This document shows, piece by piece, positions 44,655 to 54,538 of a stretch of DNA of 64,000 bases. Within the stretch, counting starts at the first letter, position 1. Each line of letters begins with the position of its first letter. The translations under genes and the position numbers were made by a program. Under the pieces are notes generated by a model. That model did no database searches. It was not told where the DNA came from and saw nothing but the letters and a program-made list of their open reading frames with translations. This DNA comes from Ktedonobacteria bacterium brp13 (GTDB taxonomy: Bacteria; Chloroflexota; Ktedonobacteria; Ktedonobacterales; Ktedonobacteraceae), in assembly GCA_015099395.1 (NCBI GenBank), contig AP024096.1, forward strand, positions 7,915,485 through 7,979,484, given 5' to 3'.

Positions 44655-45626
44655 ATGTCACGCCATCCATATCAAAGGTCGGTCACGCTCCTCATCAACG
44701 TGTTCCTGTGCTGTCTGGTGCTCCTGCTGGTTGCGTGCACGTCGACAATCACCACCGAACCTTCCCATACCGGCACGACCCCGATGGCAACATCTGCCCC
44801 ATCGCCAACTTCACGCCCCACGCCTACCCCGACAGCACGTGTCGCACCGTCCAGTTATACAGCGCAGGTTATCCTCCAGGGACAGGGCCATCCGGACGAC
44901 CTGGCCATGGACAGGCAGGGACGTTTACTCTTCAGCGATGACACCAGCGGCACAATCGACCGCGTCAATGGCGATGGTTCGGTGACGGTCCTGCTACGCG
45001 ATCCAGCAGGCCCGGAAGGACTGGTTGTGCTGGCCGACGGTACTATCCTGTTCGGCGAGCAGAATACCAACCGCATCATGAAGCTGGCACCCGGCGCCTC
45101 CACAGCCACGGTCATCCGCGCGCTCCCCGGACACAACAGTACAGCTCCCTGCAAACACGGCATCGACGGTATCGCCCTTGATCCCAGCACAAATACGCTC
45201 ATCGTACCGGATAGTCCAATCGGCAACGTTTATCGTATGAGCCTGGATGGCAAAACGTTACGCTTGCTGGCGACGGGCATCACACGACCGGTAGGCGCAA
45301 GCGTTGATAGCAATGGCAATATCTTTGTTGCCGATGAATGTGGTGGTGCGCTCTGGAAGATCACTCCGACAGGCACAGTAGCGCGCATCGGCGGTTTCGC
45401 CATGCCGGACGATGTGATCCCCGACGGCTATGGCAACCTGCTGGTTGTTGATCTCGCTCAGGCGGTGCATGCATTCATCCGTTTTAACCCGGCCACCGGC
45501 CAGAAAGAGAACCTGGATAGCCAGCGCTACATTGAACCGCAGGGAATTGTCAGCGACAGCACTGGCCACATCTATGTATCGGATGATACGGCCAACGTGA
45601 TCGTCAAATATACCCCGGTCCCCTGA
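44655..45626 (+). CDS. NHL/SMP-30-type beta-propeller lipoprotein
   Basis: 323 aa from ATG 44655 (AGGGAAG upstream). Signal peptide with lipobox LLVAC, a Thr/Pro/Ser-rich linker, then about six propeller blades (GHPDDLAMDRQGRLLFSDDTSG, GIDGIALDPSTNTLIVPD, GASVDSNGNIFVADECGG, GIVSDSTGHIYVSDDTANV). It resembles Vgb/NHL-like surface proteins; ligand unknown. It is visibly more GC-rich and uses more G/C-ending codons than its neighbours, suggesting separate origin. Confidence 0.82.
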   Translation: MSRHPYQRSVTLLINVFLCCLVLLLVACTSTITTEPSHTGTTPMATSAPSPTSRPTPTPTARVAPSSYTAQVILQGQGHPDDLAMDRQGRLLFSDDTSGTIDRVNGDGSVTVLLRDPAGPEGLVVLADGTILFGEQNTNRIMKLAPGASTATVIRALPGHNSTAPCKHGIDGIALDPSTNTLIVPDSPIGNVYRMSLDGKTLRLLATGITRPVGASVDSNGNIFVADECGGALWKITPTGTVARIGGFAMPDDVIPDGYGNLLVVDLAQAVHAFIRFNPATGQKENLDSQRYIEPQGIVSDSTGHIYVSDDTANVIVKYTPVP

Positions 45627-45641
45627 TAGGTTGGCCCACGT

Positions 45642-45681
45642 TTGAAGAGCACGAGATAAATATCATTCTCGTACTCTTCAA
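45642..45681. terminator. Bidirectional terminator between convergent genes
   Basis: A 15-nt arm TTGAAGAGCACGAGA (45642-45656) pairs with 45667-45681 with one mismatch. Confidence 0.75.
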
Positions 45682-45707
45682 TGGCTTGAAGCTATCTATC
45701 GATACGT

Positions 45708-46307
45708 TTAAGACTGCGTTACCTGGTTTTCTTTTTCTCGGATTAACTGTTCTAATTGATCGTAGGTATAAGCGCCAGGGAAATCTTCTGCGACCTCTTT
45801 TTTCTTGCCGCTCCATTCTTCAATAGTGATGCGGTAGACGCTGGTACGCACCAGTTCTTCCTGCACGACTGGTCGATAGTCCTGACCCACCTGTTTATGA
45901 GGGGCATACTTACGCAGCAGGAGGTGAAGAGCATTTGTTGCCTCTTGAGGATCACTGACGCAGGTAGCAGTCCCAAAGACGATGACGCTAGCATACTCGA
46001 CGCTGAAGTTGAGGGCTGTCTCTGCTGGCAGCAGGCGACCCATCTCAAAGACGCTGAAACAGATGCGCTCATCGATTCTGGTATTTGCACGTGTACGGCC
46101 CATCCGTGCGGTATGCATATAGATAACATGCTCGCTCTCACTGTAGACGAAGATATTCGTGTTCAGGAAAGGTTGGCCGTCATAAACGGTAGAGAGCACA
46201 CCGATAGGGGCACGCAGTAAGAGCGTCTTTATCCAATCCTCATCAGTAACAGCGCGATCACTGCGGCGAAGCTGTGTGCGGGGCAACGTAGCATAGTCTT
46301 TTGGCAT
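45708..46307 (-). CDS. Pyridoxamine 5'-phosphate oxidase-fold flavoprotein
   Basis: 199 aa split-barrel protein: RAPIGVLSTVYDGQPFLNTNIFVYSESEHVIYMHTA, then GRTRANTRIDERICFSVFEMGRLLPA, as in the NimA/HugZ-like PNPOx group that binds FMN (or F420/heme). Function unknown; possibly reduces small compounds. It is convergent with the propeller gene and divergent from the PdxR-type regulator. Confidence 0.82.
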   Translation of the reverse strand: MPKDYATLPRTQLRRSDRAVTDEDWIKTLLLRAPIGVLSTVYDGQPFLNTNIFVYSESEHVIYMHTARMGRTRANTRIDERICFSVFEMGRLLPAETALNFSVEYASVIVFGTATCVSDPQEATNALHLLLRKYAPHKQVGQDYRPVVQEELVRTSVYRITIEEWSGKKKEVAEDFPGAYTYDQLEQLIREKENQVTQS

Positions 46308-46468
46308 CAGATATTCTCCCTTTATAGTAAAGATGGTCTTATCCTTTGTGCTGAGTATAAAGAGTGATTGGTCTTGTCACAAGAGCCACTATCCGTTATG
46401 ATGAGCATACCAATTATGAACGCTGCCCTCGTCAGGAACCGATGTAGAGATCTGAGGTATAGAGATTT

Positions 46469-47959
46469 ATGAGTAAGCAACCGACTACCACGTGGCCTTA
46501 TCTATTACAGCTTGATCATAAGGGTGTTGCTCCGCTCTACTTACAGCTCTATCATGCTCTCAGAGATACTATTCTAGCTGGTCAACTGGGTGCAGGGACG
46601 CAGTTGCCTCCGACTCGTGTGCTAGCGACTGAACTGGCCGTCTCTCGCACAACAGTCGTTACTGCTTTCGATCAGTTGCTGGCTGAAGGGTATCTTGAGA
46701 CGCGTGTCGGGTCTGGAACGTTTGTCGCATCAACATTGCCGGAAGACCTGTTGCATGTGCAGATACCACAGTCTCCCGTTCAGTATAATGAGCGGCATCC
46801 CCACTTATCGCAAGCAAGCCAACGTATGGTGCATTCTCCATTAGTTCCGCGCCGTAAAGGATCATCTGCCAAAGCATTTCAGCCGGGTCTACCGGCGCTG
46901 GATGAATTTCCGTTTGCTATATGGTCGCGGCTGGCTGCGCGCTACTATCAGCATCCACCATTTGAATTACTGGCTTATGGTGATCCTGCTGGCTACTGGC
47001 CTTTGCGTGTCGCCATCGCACAGTATCTGATGATGTCACGAGCTGTACATTGCAAACCTGAGCAGGTACTGATAGTTTCTGGTGCGCAACAAGCCATCGA
47101 TATTACCGTGCGCACGCTATTGGAAGAAGGTGATGTTGTCTGGCTAGAAGATCCTGGGTATCCGCGTGCCAGAGGAGCGTTACTGGGAGCAGGTGCCAGC
47201 GTCGTCCCGGTGCCAGTCGATCAAGAAGGGTTAAACGTCGAAGCAGGTAAGCATCTACGTGAGCACGCGCGCATGGCGTATGTCACTCCATCGCATCAAT
47301 ACCCCCTTGGTATTGTCATGAGTGTTGCCCGGCGACTGGAACTGCTTGATTGGGCGCAACGTGTAGGGGCCTGGATCTTAGAGGATGATTATGATAGTGA
47401 GTTTCGTTATCGTGGGCGACCGCTCGCCTCTCTGCAAGGCCTGGATACCCATGGCCAGGTCATCTATATGGGTACATTCAGCAAAGTACTCTTCCCGTCT
47501 CTAAGGTTAAGCTATCTTGTCTTGCCACCCGCATTAATAGAGCCTTTCATCACCACTCGTGCACTAGCAGGTCGTCACTCACCTACGCTCGAACAGGCCA
47601 TTGTAGCCGACTTTATCGTAGAAGGTCACTTCAATCGGCATATCCGACGTATGCGAGCCTTATATGCTCAGCGTCAGCAACTCCTTGTACAAGCCATACA
47701 GCAAGAACTGCATGATATCATCGAACTGGAAGAGCACGAAGCTGGTATGCACCTTGTGGGCTGGCTTCCTCCTGGTATCGATGATTGTCTGGTCTCACAA
47801 CTGGCTGCTGAGCAAGGTCTGGATGTGCATGCACTCTCCTCCTGTAGCGAGCAACCACTACGGCGACCAGGTCTACTGCTCGGCTATGCTGGCACAAATG
47901 AGCACGAGATACGCGCTGGTGTGAAGCAATTGGCTAAGGTGCTGGCGAAAATAGTGTAA
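46469..47959 (+). CDS. PdxR/MocR-type PLP-dependent transcriptional regulator
   Basis: 496 aa. An N-terminal GntR winged helix (LAGQLGAGTQLPPTRVLATELAVSRTTVVTAFDQLLAEGYLETR) is fused to a fold-type I aminotransferase domain. YMGTFSKVLFPSLRLSYLVLP carries the PLP lysine, and DDYDSEFRYRGRPLASLQ the signature. Family members control pyridoxine synthesis or amino-acid metabolism. The divergent PNPOx-fold gene next door is the usual MocR-type target, so it likely regulates that gene. Confidence 0.92.
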   Translation: MSKQPTTTWPYLLQLDHKGVAPLYLQLYHALRDTILAGQLGAGTQLPPTRVLATELAVSRTTVVTAFDQLLAEGYLETRVGSGTFVASTLPEDLLHVQIPQSPVQYNERHPHLSQASQRMVHSPLVPRRKGSSAKAFQPGLPALDEFPFAIWSRLAARYYQHPPFELLAYGDPAGYWPLRVAIAQYLMMSRAVHCKPEQVLIVSGAQQAIDITVRTLLEEGDVVWLEDPGYPRARGALLGAGASVVPVPVDQEGLNVEAGKHLREHARMAYVTPSHQYPLGIVMSVARRLELLDWAQRVGAWILEDDYDSEFRYRGRPLASLQGLDTHGQVIYMGTFSKVLFPSLRLSYLVLPPALIEPFITTRALAGRHSPTLEQAIVADFIVEGHFNRHIRRMRALYAQRQQLLVQAIQQELHDIIELEEHEAGMHLVGWLPPGIDDCLVSQLAAEQGLDVHALSSCSEQPLRRPGLLLGYAGTNEHEIRAGVKQLAKVLAKIV

Positions 47960-48095
47960 TGTTCATTTGTTCATTGTACTCTTTTTTTGATGCTCTCTCT
48001 ATTGACCGAAGAACCGCAGATCGATTAAAATGTATCTGTTTGTAGTAGATGTTATAGTAACCTGACACGTGAAACATGTGAGAAGGGAATTCATT

Positions 48096-48566
48096 ATGGC
48101 AATACGTCGTCCTCTGGTGCTTGAGCAGCCTGTGGCGCTTTACTATATACGACCCGTTGAGCTTGTAGATACCTCGCTAGCGAAACTTTCTGAGCAACGT
48201 TTATGGCTGCGGGCCGCTGGCTGGCAAGATGATGCCATTATTGAGTATGTACGTACTGAGCAGGAGAATAAAGAGCCTTTTATGCGCTTGACTGCTGATA
48301 TCAAGGCTAAAAAGGTTGGCTCGGTTTTTGTCTTCTCTGTCGATCGACTCTTTCCGGATCAGCAAAAAAGTGAACTCAGTGAATTCTATGCAGCCTGTGT
48401 CAATGCCAACATCGAGATCGTAACGCCGATCGATCGCTATAACCTGGCCGACGCAACCGATCGGCATATGTTTAGCACCTTTCACGATGCTTATACCAAT
48501 TATGTAAATTACCAGGGTGCACTCAAAAAAGCATGCCAGCATTGGGATCTCTACAAAACGAAATAG
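48096..48566 (+). CDS. Degenerate serine-recombinase (resolvase) N-terminal-like protein
   Basis: 156 aa from ATG 48096 (GAGAAGGG upstream); a GTG at 48069 is less likely. The middle matches the resolvase catalytic fold: FMRLTADIKAKKVGSVFVFSVDRLFPDQQKSELSEFYAACVNANIEIVTP. The first strand, normally YxRxS, is here LYYIRPVEL, so the catalytic serine is not at its usual place. No C-terminal DNA-binding domain is present. Probably not a recombinase; possibly a repurposed regulator. Confidence 0.6.
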   Translation: MAIRRPLVLEQPVALYYIRPVELVDTSLAKLSEQRLWLRAAGWQDDAIIEYVRTEQENKEPFMRLTADIKAKKVGSVFVFSVDRLFPDQQKSELSEFYAACVNANIEIVTPIDRYNLADATDRHMFSTFHDAYTNYVNYQGALKKACQHWDLYKTK

Positions 48567-48674
48567 TATTGAAGCGCTGATGCATGAAGGATGTGTGTAG
48601 AGTAAGTAAGCCCTGTCCATTGATCCGCTCCAACGAATGAAGTTTTACCAGTATCTGGTCGATAAGTTTAATTG

Positions 48675-48698
48675 AAAAATAGAGAGTAATCTATTTTT
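48675..48698 (+). terminator. Hairpin terminator after resolvase-like gene
   Basis: AAAAATAGA (48675-48683) pairs with TCTATTTTT (48690-48698), 9 bp with a 6-nt loop, ~110 nt after the stop. Confidence 0.5.
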
Positions 48699-48812
48699 GG
48701 GGCCTTTCTTTGGCATAAGTTGGAAGCTCTTTACGAACGTATGTGTGCCGATTGCGCTTCCTAGCTTCCTATCTGAGATGGGCCTTTCAACTTGCATTTG
48801 TAGTGAGCTGTA

Positions 48813-49667
48813 ATGCGGAAAGGGTTGAAAGATCTTATGGGGCAATGGAAGAATACTGGTAGGGCCAGTCGTAGCAAGCGTGTTCGTGCTAAAAGCGATA
48901 GTCGTCAGGATGACACTCGGTCTGCTGATCAGTCTTCGCGTCGTAGCTTGTTGAAGGGTGCGGTGGTTGGTGCGACCGCTGTTGGCCTGGGCGCGTGGTC
49001 GTCTACACCAGCACTGGCTCATGATACACAGATCGCTGCAGGAGCAGGTCCGCTGGGTTCATCGGTCTCTCTTATACTGGATGTGGCGCGTACATTTGAG
49101 CAGCTTGCAGTAGTTTTCTATAGCAATGTTCTGGCGAATGCGGACAAATTGGGGATTGCTGGTGATGTTCTGGCGGGTTTAAAAGCTGTGCTCGTAGAGG
49201 AACAACTGCATCAGCAATACTTTATGTCGAGTGGTGGTCATTCGATGATCGATAACTATAGTTTTCCGCACGGGCCACAAACCTTTACCGATATGAAGAC
49301 TTTTATTGCGACACAGCAGATTATGGAAGGGATCTTGGACTCAGCATTTCTGGCAGCAGTCTTTGAATTTGCTGTATTGGGGCATCCTGATCTGGCGCAG
49401 GTAGCCGGACAGATCGCAACGATCGAGGCTGAGCATCGTGCATTAGGACGCACCATTGGTGGTTCAAATTATGGTGATAACTGGGCGTTTACGCCGGTGA
49501 CCATCAGATCTGTGAGAGATGTTCCTGCTCTTCTGCAGAAGATGGGTTTCTGGACGCCGACGGAGGGGAACACGTATAGCTATCAGGCCGTCTCTACTGC
49601 TATAAGTGATGTCCTGCATCGTGTGCCTTATTCTATGAGTTTGCTTGACGTTCCCGGTCGTGGATAA
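48813..49667 (+). CDS. Tat-exported ferritin-like domain protein
   Basis: 284 aa. A long basic N-terminus leads to SSRRSLLKGAVVGATAVGLG, a twin-arginine signal with cleavage near TPALAHD. The mature part has a ferritin-like four-helix bundle: LDVARTFEQLAVVFYSNVLANA, LVEEQLHQQYFMSSGG, QQIMEGILDSAFLAAVFEFAVLG and IATIEAEHRALGRTIGG, with Glu and ExxH positions for metal. It may protect the cell surface from peroxide, as in related Tat ferritin-like proteins; function inferred. Confidence 0.82.
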   Translation: MRKGLKDLMGQWKNTGRASRSKRVRAKSDSRQDDTRSADQSSRRSLLKGAVVGATAVGLGAWSSTPALAHDTQIAAGAGPLGSSVSLILDVARTFEQLAVVFYSNVLANADKLGIAGDVLAGLKAVLVEEQLHQQYFMSSGGHSMIDNYSFPHGPQTFTDMKTFIATQQIMEGILDSAFLAAVFEFAVLGHPDLAQVAGQIATIEAEHRALGRTIGGSNYGDNWAFTPVTIRSVRDVPALLQKMGFWTPTEGNTYSYQAVSTAISDVLHRVPYSMSLLDVPGRG

Positions 49668-49696
49668 GCAAAAGTGTGACATTTTTATCCACTAAA

Positions 49697-49737
49697 AAGA
49701 GAGCCTGTAGTGAGTGCTTCTCGCTCCGGGCTCTCTT
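49697..49737. terminator. Bidirectional terminator between ferritin-like gene and clpP
   Basis: AAGAGAGCC (49697-49705) pairs with GGCTCTCTT (49729-49737). Confidence 0.75.
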
Positions 49738-49761
49738 ATTTCTATGCTTTATTGGCGTTAC

Positions 49762-50409
49762 TTAATTTTTTGAGATGACGTCGTCGATAAGACCATATTC
49801 GACTGCTTGTTGTGCAGTCAAGTAATAGTTACGGTCGGCGTCGGCTTTGATACGTTCAATAGGTTGACCAGTATGCTTGGCAAGAATCTCAAGCAGGTTC
49901 TGGCGCAGACGAAGGATCTCGCGTGCGGTGATCTCAATGTCTGAGGCCTGTCCTTCAGCTCCACCTAATGGTTGATGGATCAGGATTGTCGAGTTTGGTA
50001 GTGCATAACGTTTGCCGTGCGTTCCGACTGCGAGTAGAACCGCACCCATACTCATGGCCATTCCCATACAGACTGTAGAAACCTCTGCTTTGATCATCTG
50101 CATCGTGTCGTAGATTGCCAGGCCGGCGTAGATGACGCCACCTGGGCTGTTGATATACATATTGATATCTTTGGTTGCATCTTCACTTTGCAGATAGAGC
50201 AACTGTCCAACGACGCTGTTTGCAACCATATCATCGATGGGTGTACCAATGAAGATAATGCGGTCTTTAAGCAAACGTGAGAACAGACCCTGCTCGATCA
50301 TCTCTCCACGAGCATTCGTCTCTACTACGCGTGGGATGATGCCGCGCGGCTCCAGATAGTCTCTGGATTCTTTGATCCATTTAGGATCACGTGGGTTGTA
50401 TAGTGTCAT
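49762..50409 (-). CDS. clpP: ATP-dependent Clp protease proteolytic subunit
   Basis: 215 aa. Catalytic Ser120 in MAMSMGAVLL, His145 in ILIHQPLGG and Asp192 in ADRNYYLTA. The NSPGGVIYAGLAIYDTM oxyanion region is intact. ClpP forms the 14-subunit peptidase chamber served by ClpX/ClpA/ClpC. No clpX is adjacent. It is convergent with the Tat ferritin-like gene. Confidence 0.96.
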   Translation of the reverse strand: MTLYNPRDPKWIKESRDYLEPRGIIPRVVETNARGEMIEQGLFSRLLKDRIIFIGTPIDDMVANSVVGQLLYLQSEDATKDINMYINSPGGVIYAGLAIYDTMQMIKAEVSTVCMGMAMSMGAVLLAVGTHGKRYALPNSTILIHQPLGGAEGQASDIEITAREILRLRQNLLEILAKHTGQPIERIKADADRNYYLTAQQAVEYGLIDDVISKN

Positions 50410-51026
50410 GCGAAAAACCTCTATTTTGATAGAACCTGGATAGAGTCTGAGACACCATGTGTTTTGTATCTCTCTCTAAAACGCAGCCTGGATAGGTTTC
50501 TAGTAGTAGTAATACCCATGTATCATACACCATAAAAAGAAGATTGTACAACTTGTTTACGCGCTTTATCTGTCCTATCTTCTGCTCTCACCTATATATT
50601 TTACCTGCGACTTCTGGCAGCATAGCGGAATTTTGTTTGCTCTATCAGTATAGAATAGCGTAGCCGCCAAAAATAAGTATATTTTATCTATTGGTTCAGT
50701 AGTGATCTATAAGCCTGGAAAGTATAAAATGCATAGGTAGGGTGAATAAAATCTATAGAAAGCGAATTCGCATGGCAACGAAATAGCCTTGTGATTCGTT
50801 TAAATGGTAGAAGAACCGTAACTACTCTTCCACGCTTCTCTGGTGGAGGATGTTACCACGGTATAGTGGAAGTCAATGCATGTTTCTGCTGCTGCTTCAT
50901 AGATAAAATGAACAGCGGCCCTGGTGGTTTAGCGAGACATGGGTAAATAGTGCAGCAGGTCTTGTCTTAAACTTCTTCGTCGCTTATAATCACGTCATGT
51001 GAGCCGATAAAACTTGAGGTAATGGG
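50410..51026. other. Long intergenic region between clpP and kinase gene
   Basis: No convincing gene, tRNA or repeat. It must hold two divergent promoters. Weak self-complementary segments occur near 50820-50880 (CTTCCAC/GTGGAAG-type pairing), too weak to call a structured RNA. Confidence 0.45.
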
Positions 51027-52904
51027 ATGCGAGAGCTACAGACAAGGATTCCCCGCAACAAAGTTATACGAGATCGTTATGTGATTGAGGAGTTGTTGGG
51101 TCAGGGCGGGTTCGGGGCTGTTTATCGCGTGAGAGATCGACGTGTCAAGGGAAATGTTTTTGCTCTCAAGGAGATAAATAATCCGAATCGTAATCAGAGA
51201 GAGAGCTTTCTTTTTGAAGGTGAGCTCCTGCGGCGGCTTGATCACCCTGCTCTTCCGCGCGTCTATCGTGTATTTGAGGAGAGCAAATGTGATCGTATCT
51301 GTACGTTAATGGATTTCATCGATGGACCAAATCTAGAACGTTTACGGCTCCGACAGCCGGAAAAGCGTTTCTCCCTCGTGCAAGTGATACATATGCTGGC
51401 ACCGATTCGGAATGCATTGCTCTATCTCCATGCGCAGCAACCACCGATTATTCATCGCGATATTAAACCGTCGAATATTATTATTCCTCCCGAAGAGGAT
51501 GCAGTCCTGGTTGACTTTGGCATTGCCAAGGAGTATGACGAGGATTCTACAACGACAGCTGTAAGGCATTGTTCGCCTGGCTATGGTGCGCCTGAGCAAT
51601 ATATCAGCGGGACGAGTATCCAGACTGATATTTATGGGTTGGGCGCGACTATCTATACGTTATTGACCGGGTCGGTCCCAATCGATGCTCTCTATCGTTT
51701 AACGCGTCTCAGCGTGAAACGCGATGATCCCTTGCGACCTGCGCACGAGTTGGTTGCGAGTATTCCTGTAGGGATTACTGAAGTATTGCAGCGTGCTATG
51801 TCTATCAATAGCGCTGATCGCTATGAGACGGTCGAGGAGTTTTGGGATACGTTTATCTCTTATTCAATCTACTCTGCAACCGATACCGACTCCCCTTCAA
51901 CTGATCCGATTGCTGATCTACGTGCACCTGTGGCGACACCGGCTGAGAAAGATAGCGCTGCCAGTATCTCTGCATCTATCCAATCTGAGCAGGTGTCAGG
52001 AGTAGCGACACCCGTGACCCCTGTAGGAATCATGTCGCGAATTGTGGAGACGCCTGCTCCTGCTGCCAATGTGGTCTTGCAATCGATGCATACCGTTTAT
52101 TCGGCATCGACTGAGACGCTGCCAACACCTGCGCTGGCTCGGTCAGGCAGGTCAACGACACTACTATCAGCGGCTGGGTCATACAGTGATAGCACGCGTA
52201 ACTATGCATATAGTGCCCTGACACTGGCGTTGCTTTTACTCATGGTCGCTGGTTCGTTCATTGTTTATGTCTATGCTGGTGCTCATGGAGCTGGTGTATT
52301 GCGACCAGTAGCTCATCGGTCTACGGTTCCTGTGGCGACTATTGTGCCAACTGTTCAAGTCCAAAAAACTCCGCCTGCGCTACTGGTCGCGCCGAAATCT
52401 ACACCGGTAAGTTATGTCCCAACACCACCATATATCAAACTGGCCCCGGTAACTGTGCAGGTGCCACACGTGCAGGTGACACCGACATCTGTACCGGCGA
52501 TGCCGACGCAAGCTCCTGCTACTCCAGTGCCAACGCCAGACCCATCTCCCGTGAACACTGGAGACTTTCCTCAATTGGCGAACAGTTACAGTGGATCGAT
52601 TCATAATATACCTGGCGATCTTGGCTCAACAATGAGTCTCTCTCAGATTCAGCAATCAGAGGGCACGATTACAGGATATTTTTCGCCAGGTCCAGGTTTG
52701 ATTGGTGCGGGCACCTTTAATGGATCGGTAACTACGAATCGTCATATGAGCTTTCTTGTTGCTAGCAACCAGACTGAGCTACCGCTCTATTTTGAGGGGC
52801 GTATTCAGGATGATGGTTCAATTGCAGGAACCTATTGTAGCTATCTGCATGATAGCTGTAATCAGCAGGCTGGCGGCTATGGGACCTGGAATGTTTTCCC
52901 GTAA
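51027..52904 (+). CDS. Transmembrane Ser/Thr protein kinase (PknB-like)
   Basis: 625 aa. Kinase domain ~18-280: Gly loop LGQGGFGAVY (24-33), Lys48, HRDIKPSN (143-150), DFG (163-165) and APEQY. A Ser/Pro/Thr/Ala-rich linker (~285-390) leads to one transmembrane helix (~394-418). A Pro/Thr-rich external stretch and a C-terminal beta-like domain (~510-625, GTITGYFSPGPGLIGAGTFNG, ending GGYGTWNVFP) may bind an extracellular ligand. No PASTA repeats. It probably transduces an envelope signal into phosphorylation. Confidence 0.92.
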   Translation: MRELQTRIPRNKVIRDRYVIEELLGQGGFGAVYRVRDRRVKGNVFALKEINNPNRNQRESFLFEGELLRRLDHPALPRVYRVFEESKCDRICTLMDFIDGPNLERLRLRQPEKRFSLVQVIHMLAPIRNALLYLHAQQPPIIHRDIKPSNIIIPPEEDAVLVDFGIAKEYDEDSTTTAVRHCSPGYGAPEQYISGTSIQTDIYGLGATIYTLLTGSVPIDALYRLTRLSVKRDDPLRPAHELVASIPVGITEVLQRAMSINSADRYETVEEFWDTFISYSIYSATDTDSPSTDPIADLRAPVATPAEKDSAASISASIQSEQVSGVATPVTPVGIMSRIVETPAPAANVVLQSMHTVYSASTETLPTPALARSGRSTTLLSAAGSYSDSTRNYAYSALTLALLLLMVAGSFIVYVYAGAHGAGVLRPVAHRSTVPVATIVPTVQVQKTPPALLVAPKSTPVSYVPTPPYIKLAPVTVQVPHVQVTPTSVPAMPTQAPATPVPTPDPSPVNTGDFPQLANSYSGSIHNIPGDLGSTMSLSQIQQSEGTITGYFSPGPGLIGAGTFNGSVTTNRHMSFLVASNQTELPLYFEGRIQDDGSIAGTYCSYLHDSCNQQAGGYGTWNVFP

Positions 52905-53003
52905 TGCGGGTGCATGCTACCAACGGATAGTGTTTTGTGCTATACTCCACTTCGCCACAAAGATGCTAATTTTTAGCCTGCACAAGGATATCGGGGATAG
53001 ATA

Positions 53004-54320
53004 ATGTTTTACGATCACACAAAAATTTTTGTTAAAGCTGGCAACGGCGGAGATGGTTCAATGCACTTCCGGCGTGAGAAGTATTACCCATTAGGTGGGC
53101 CAGATGGTGGAGATGGTGGACGAGGAGGTAGTATCTACTTTGAAGCGACGATAGACTTGAACACGCTCATTGACTATCGTTATCGCCAGCAATTTAAAGC
53201 GGAGCCGGGCACGCCGGGTGCGGGTCAAAAGATGCATGGTGCTAAGGGTGAAGATATCATCTTAAGTGTGCCTTGTGGCACGATCATTCGTGATGGAGAG
53301 ACGAAAGAGCTGGTAGGAGATCTCACCGAGATCGGTCAACGTGTAATGGTGGCACGCGGCGGTCGTGGTGGTCTGGGCAACGTCCATTTTGCAACATCGA
53401 CGCGGCAGGCACCAAAAGAATCGCAGAAAGGGGAGCCAGGCGAGGAGCGCTGGCTCCTGCTAGAACTGCGCCTGATCGCGGATGTTGGTCTGGTGGGTTA
53501 TCCCAATGCTGGTAAGTCGACGTTGCTCTCTGTCGTCTCGGCTGCTCATCCGAAGATTGCGGACTATCCTTTTACAACGCTTGAGCCAAATCTGGGTGTT
53601 GTCGAGGGCGGTCAGCCGCGTTACGGAGATGGGTATAGCTTTGTGATGGCGGATATTCCTGGCCTGATTGAGGGTGCCGCACAGGGAGTAGGCCTGGGCC
53701 ACGAGTTCTTGCGCCATATTCGTCGTACCCGTGTCTTGCTCCACCTTGTGGATGGTTCCGCGCTGGATCGCGATCCCTGGGAAGATTTCCTGGCTATTAA
53801 TCGTGAGCTACGCGACTACGATGAGGAGCTAGGTCAGCGACCACAACTGGTGGTCTACAATAAAATGGATCTCCCTGAGGCGCAGGAGCGCTGGCCTGAT
53901 TTTAAAAAGAAGGCGGAGGCCGCTGGCTATCGCGTCTTTGGCATCTCCGCTGCCGCTCACCAGGATGTTGATGAGTTGATTAACGAGACTTCGCGCCTGC
54001 TCAATGAGATTATGCGTGACGAAGCCGAACGTGCTGCTACACAGGTGATTAGCGATCTGCGTGAGAACGAAGGACCGGTTCTGCGTCCTCAGGCAGCTGA
54101 TGCCTTCACGGTCTTAAAGGTCGAAGATGGCGTCTTCGTTGTCAGTGGCAAGCGTGTTGAACGTATGGTCTCGATGACCGATCCCGAGAGCGAAGAGGGT
54201 ATGGATCGTCTACAGGTTCAGCTTGAAAAGATGGGCGTTACCAAAGCCATTGAGGAGGCCGGTGTCAAAGTCGGCGATGTGGTTCGCTTTAACAAGACTG
54301 AATTGATCTGGGGCGAATAA
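53004..54320 (+). CDS. obgE: Obg-family GTPase
   Basis: 438 aa. Obg glycine-rich domain (1-158), G domain with GYPNAGKSTLL (G1), DIPGLIEGA (G3) and NKMD (G4), and a C-terminal OCT domain ending MTDPESEEGMDRLQ. Obg acts in 50S ribosome assembly and stress control. Followed by a strong terminator. Confidence 0.96.
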   Translation: MFYDHTKIFVKAGNGGDGSMHFRREKYYPLGGPDGGDGGRGGSIYFEATIDLNTLIDYRYRQQFKAEPGTPGAGQKMHGAKGEDIILSVPCGTIIRDGETKELVGDLTEIGQRVMVARGGRGGLGNVHFATSTRQAPKESQKGEPGEERWLLLELRLIADVGLVGYPNAGKSTLLSVVSAAHPKIADYPFTTLEPNLGVVEGGQPRYGDGYSFVMADIPGLIEGAAQGVGLGHEFLRHIRRTRVLLHLVDGSALDRDPWEDFLAINRELRDYDEELGQRPQLVVYNKMDLPEAQERWPDFKKKAEAAGYRVFGISAAAHQDVDELINETSRLLNEIMRDEAERAATQVISDLRENEGPVLRPQAADAFTVLKVEDGVFVVSGKRVERMVSMTDPESEEGMDRLQVQLEKMGVTKAIEEAGVKVGDVVRFNKTELIWGE

Positions 54321-54376
54321 GTGCATTCTGGTTCTACGTTATCAGTAACGCCTGTATGGCGTACCAGGTATGCTAA

Positions 54377-54415
54377 AAAAGAGATGGACCCTATTAGAAC
54401 GGGTCCATCTCTTTT
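54377..54415. terminator. Terminator after obgE
   Basis: AAAAGAGATGGACCC (54377-54391) pairs with 54401-54415: 15-bp perfect stem, 9-nt loop, T-run. Confidence 0.9.
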
Positions 54416-54538
54416 GTGGTGCATTGCACAAAAAAATAGACAATTTTATGCTATACTTACTTATGACTGATTGTTATAATCAGCGTGCAGTACAGCAGTC
54501 GCTTAAATTGTAAGGGAATGCGAGAAGACTCAGACAAT

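Noticed and set aside
50820..50880. Riboswitch or structured leader upstream of the kinase gene
   Set aside because: Pairing is short and imperfect, and no known motif is visible.
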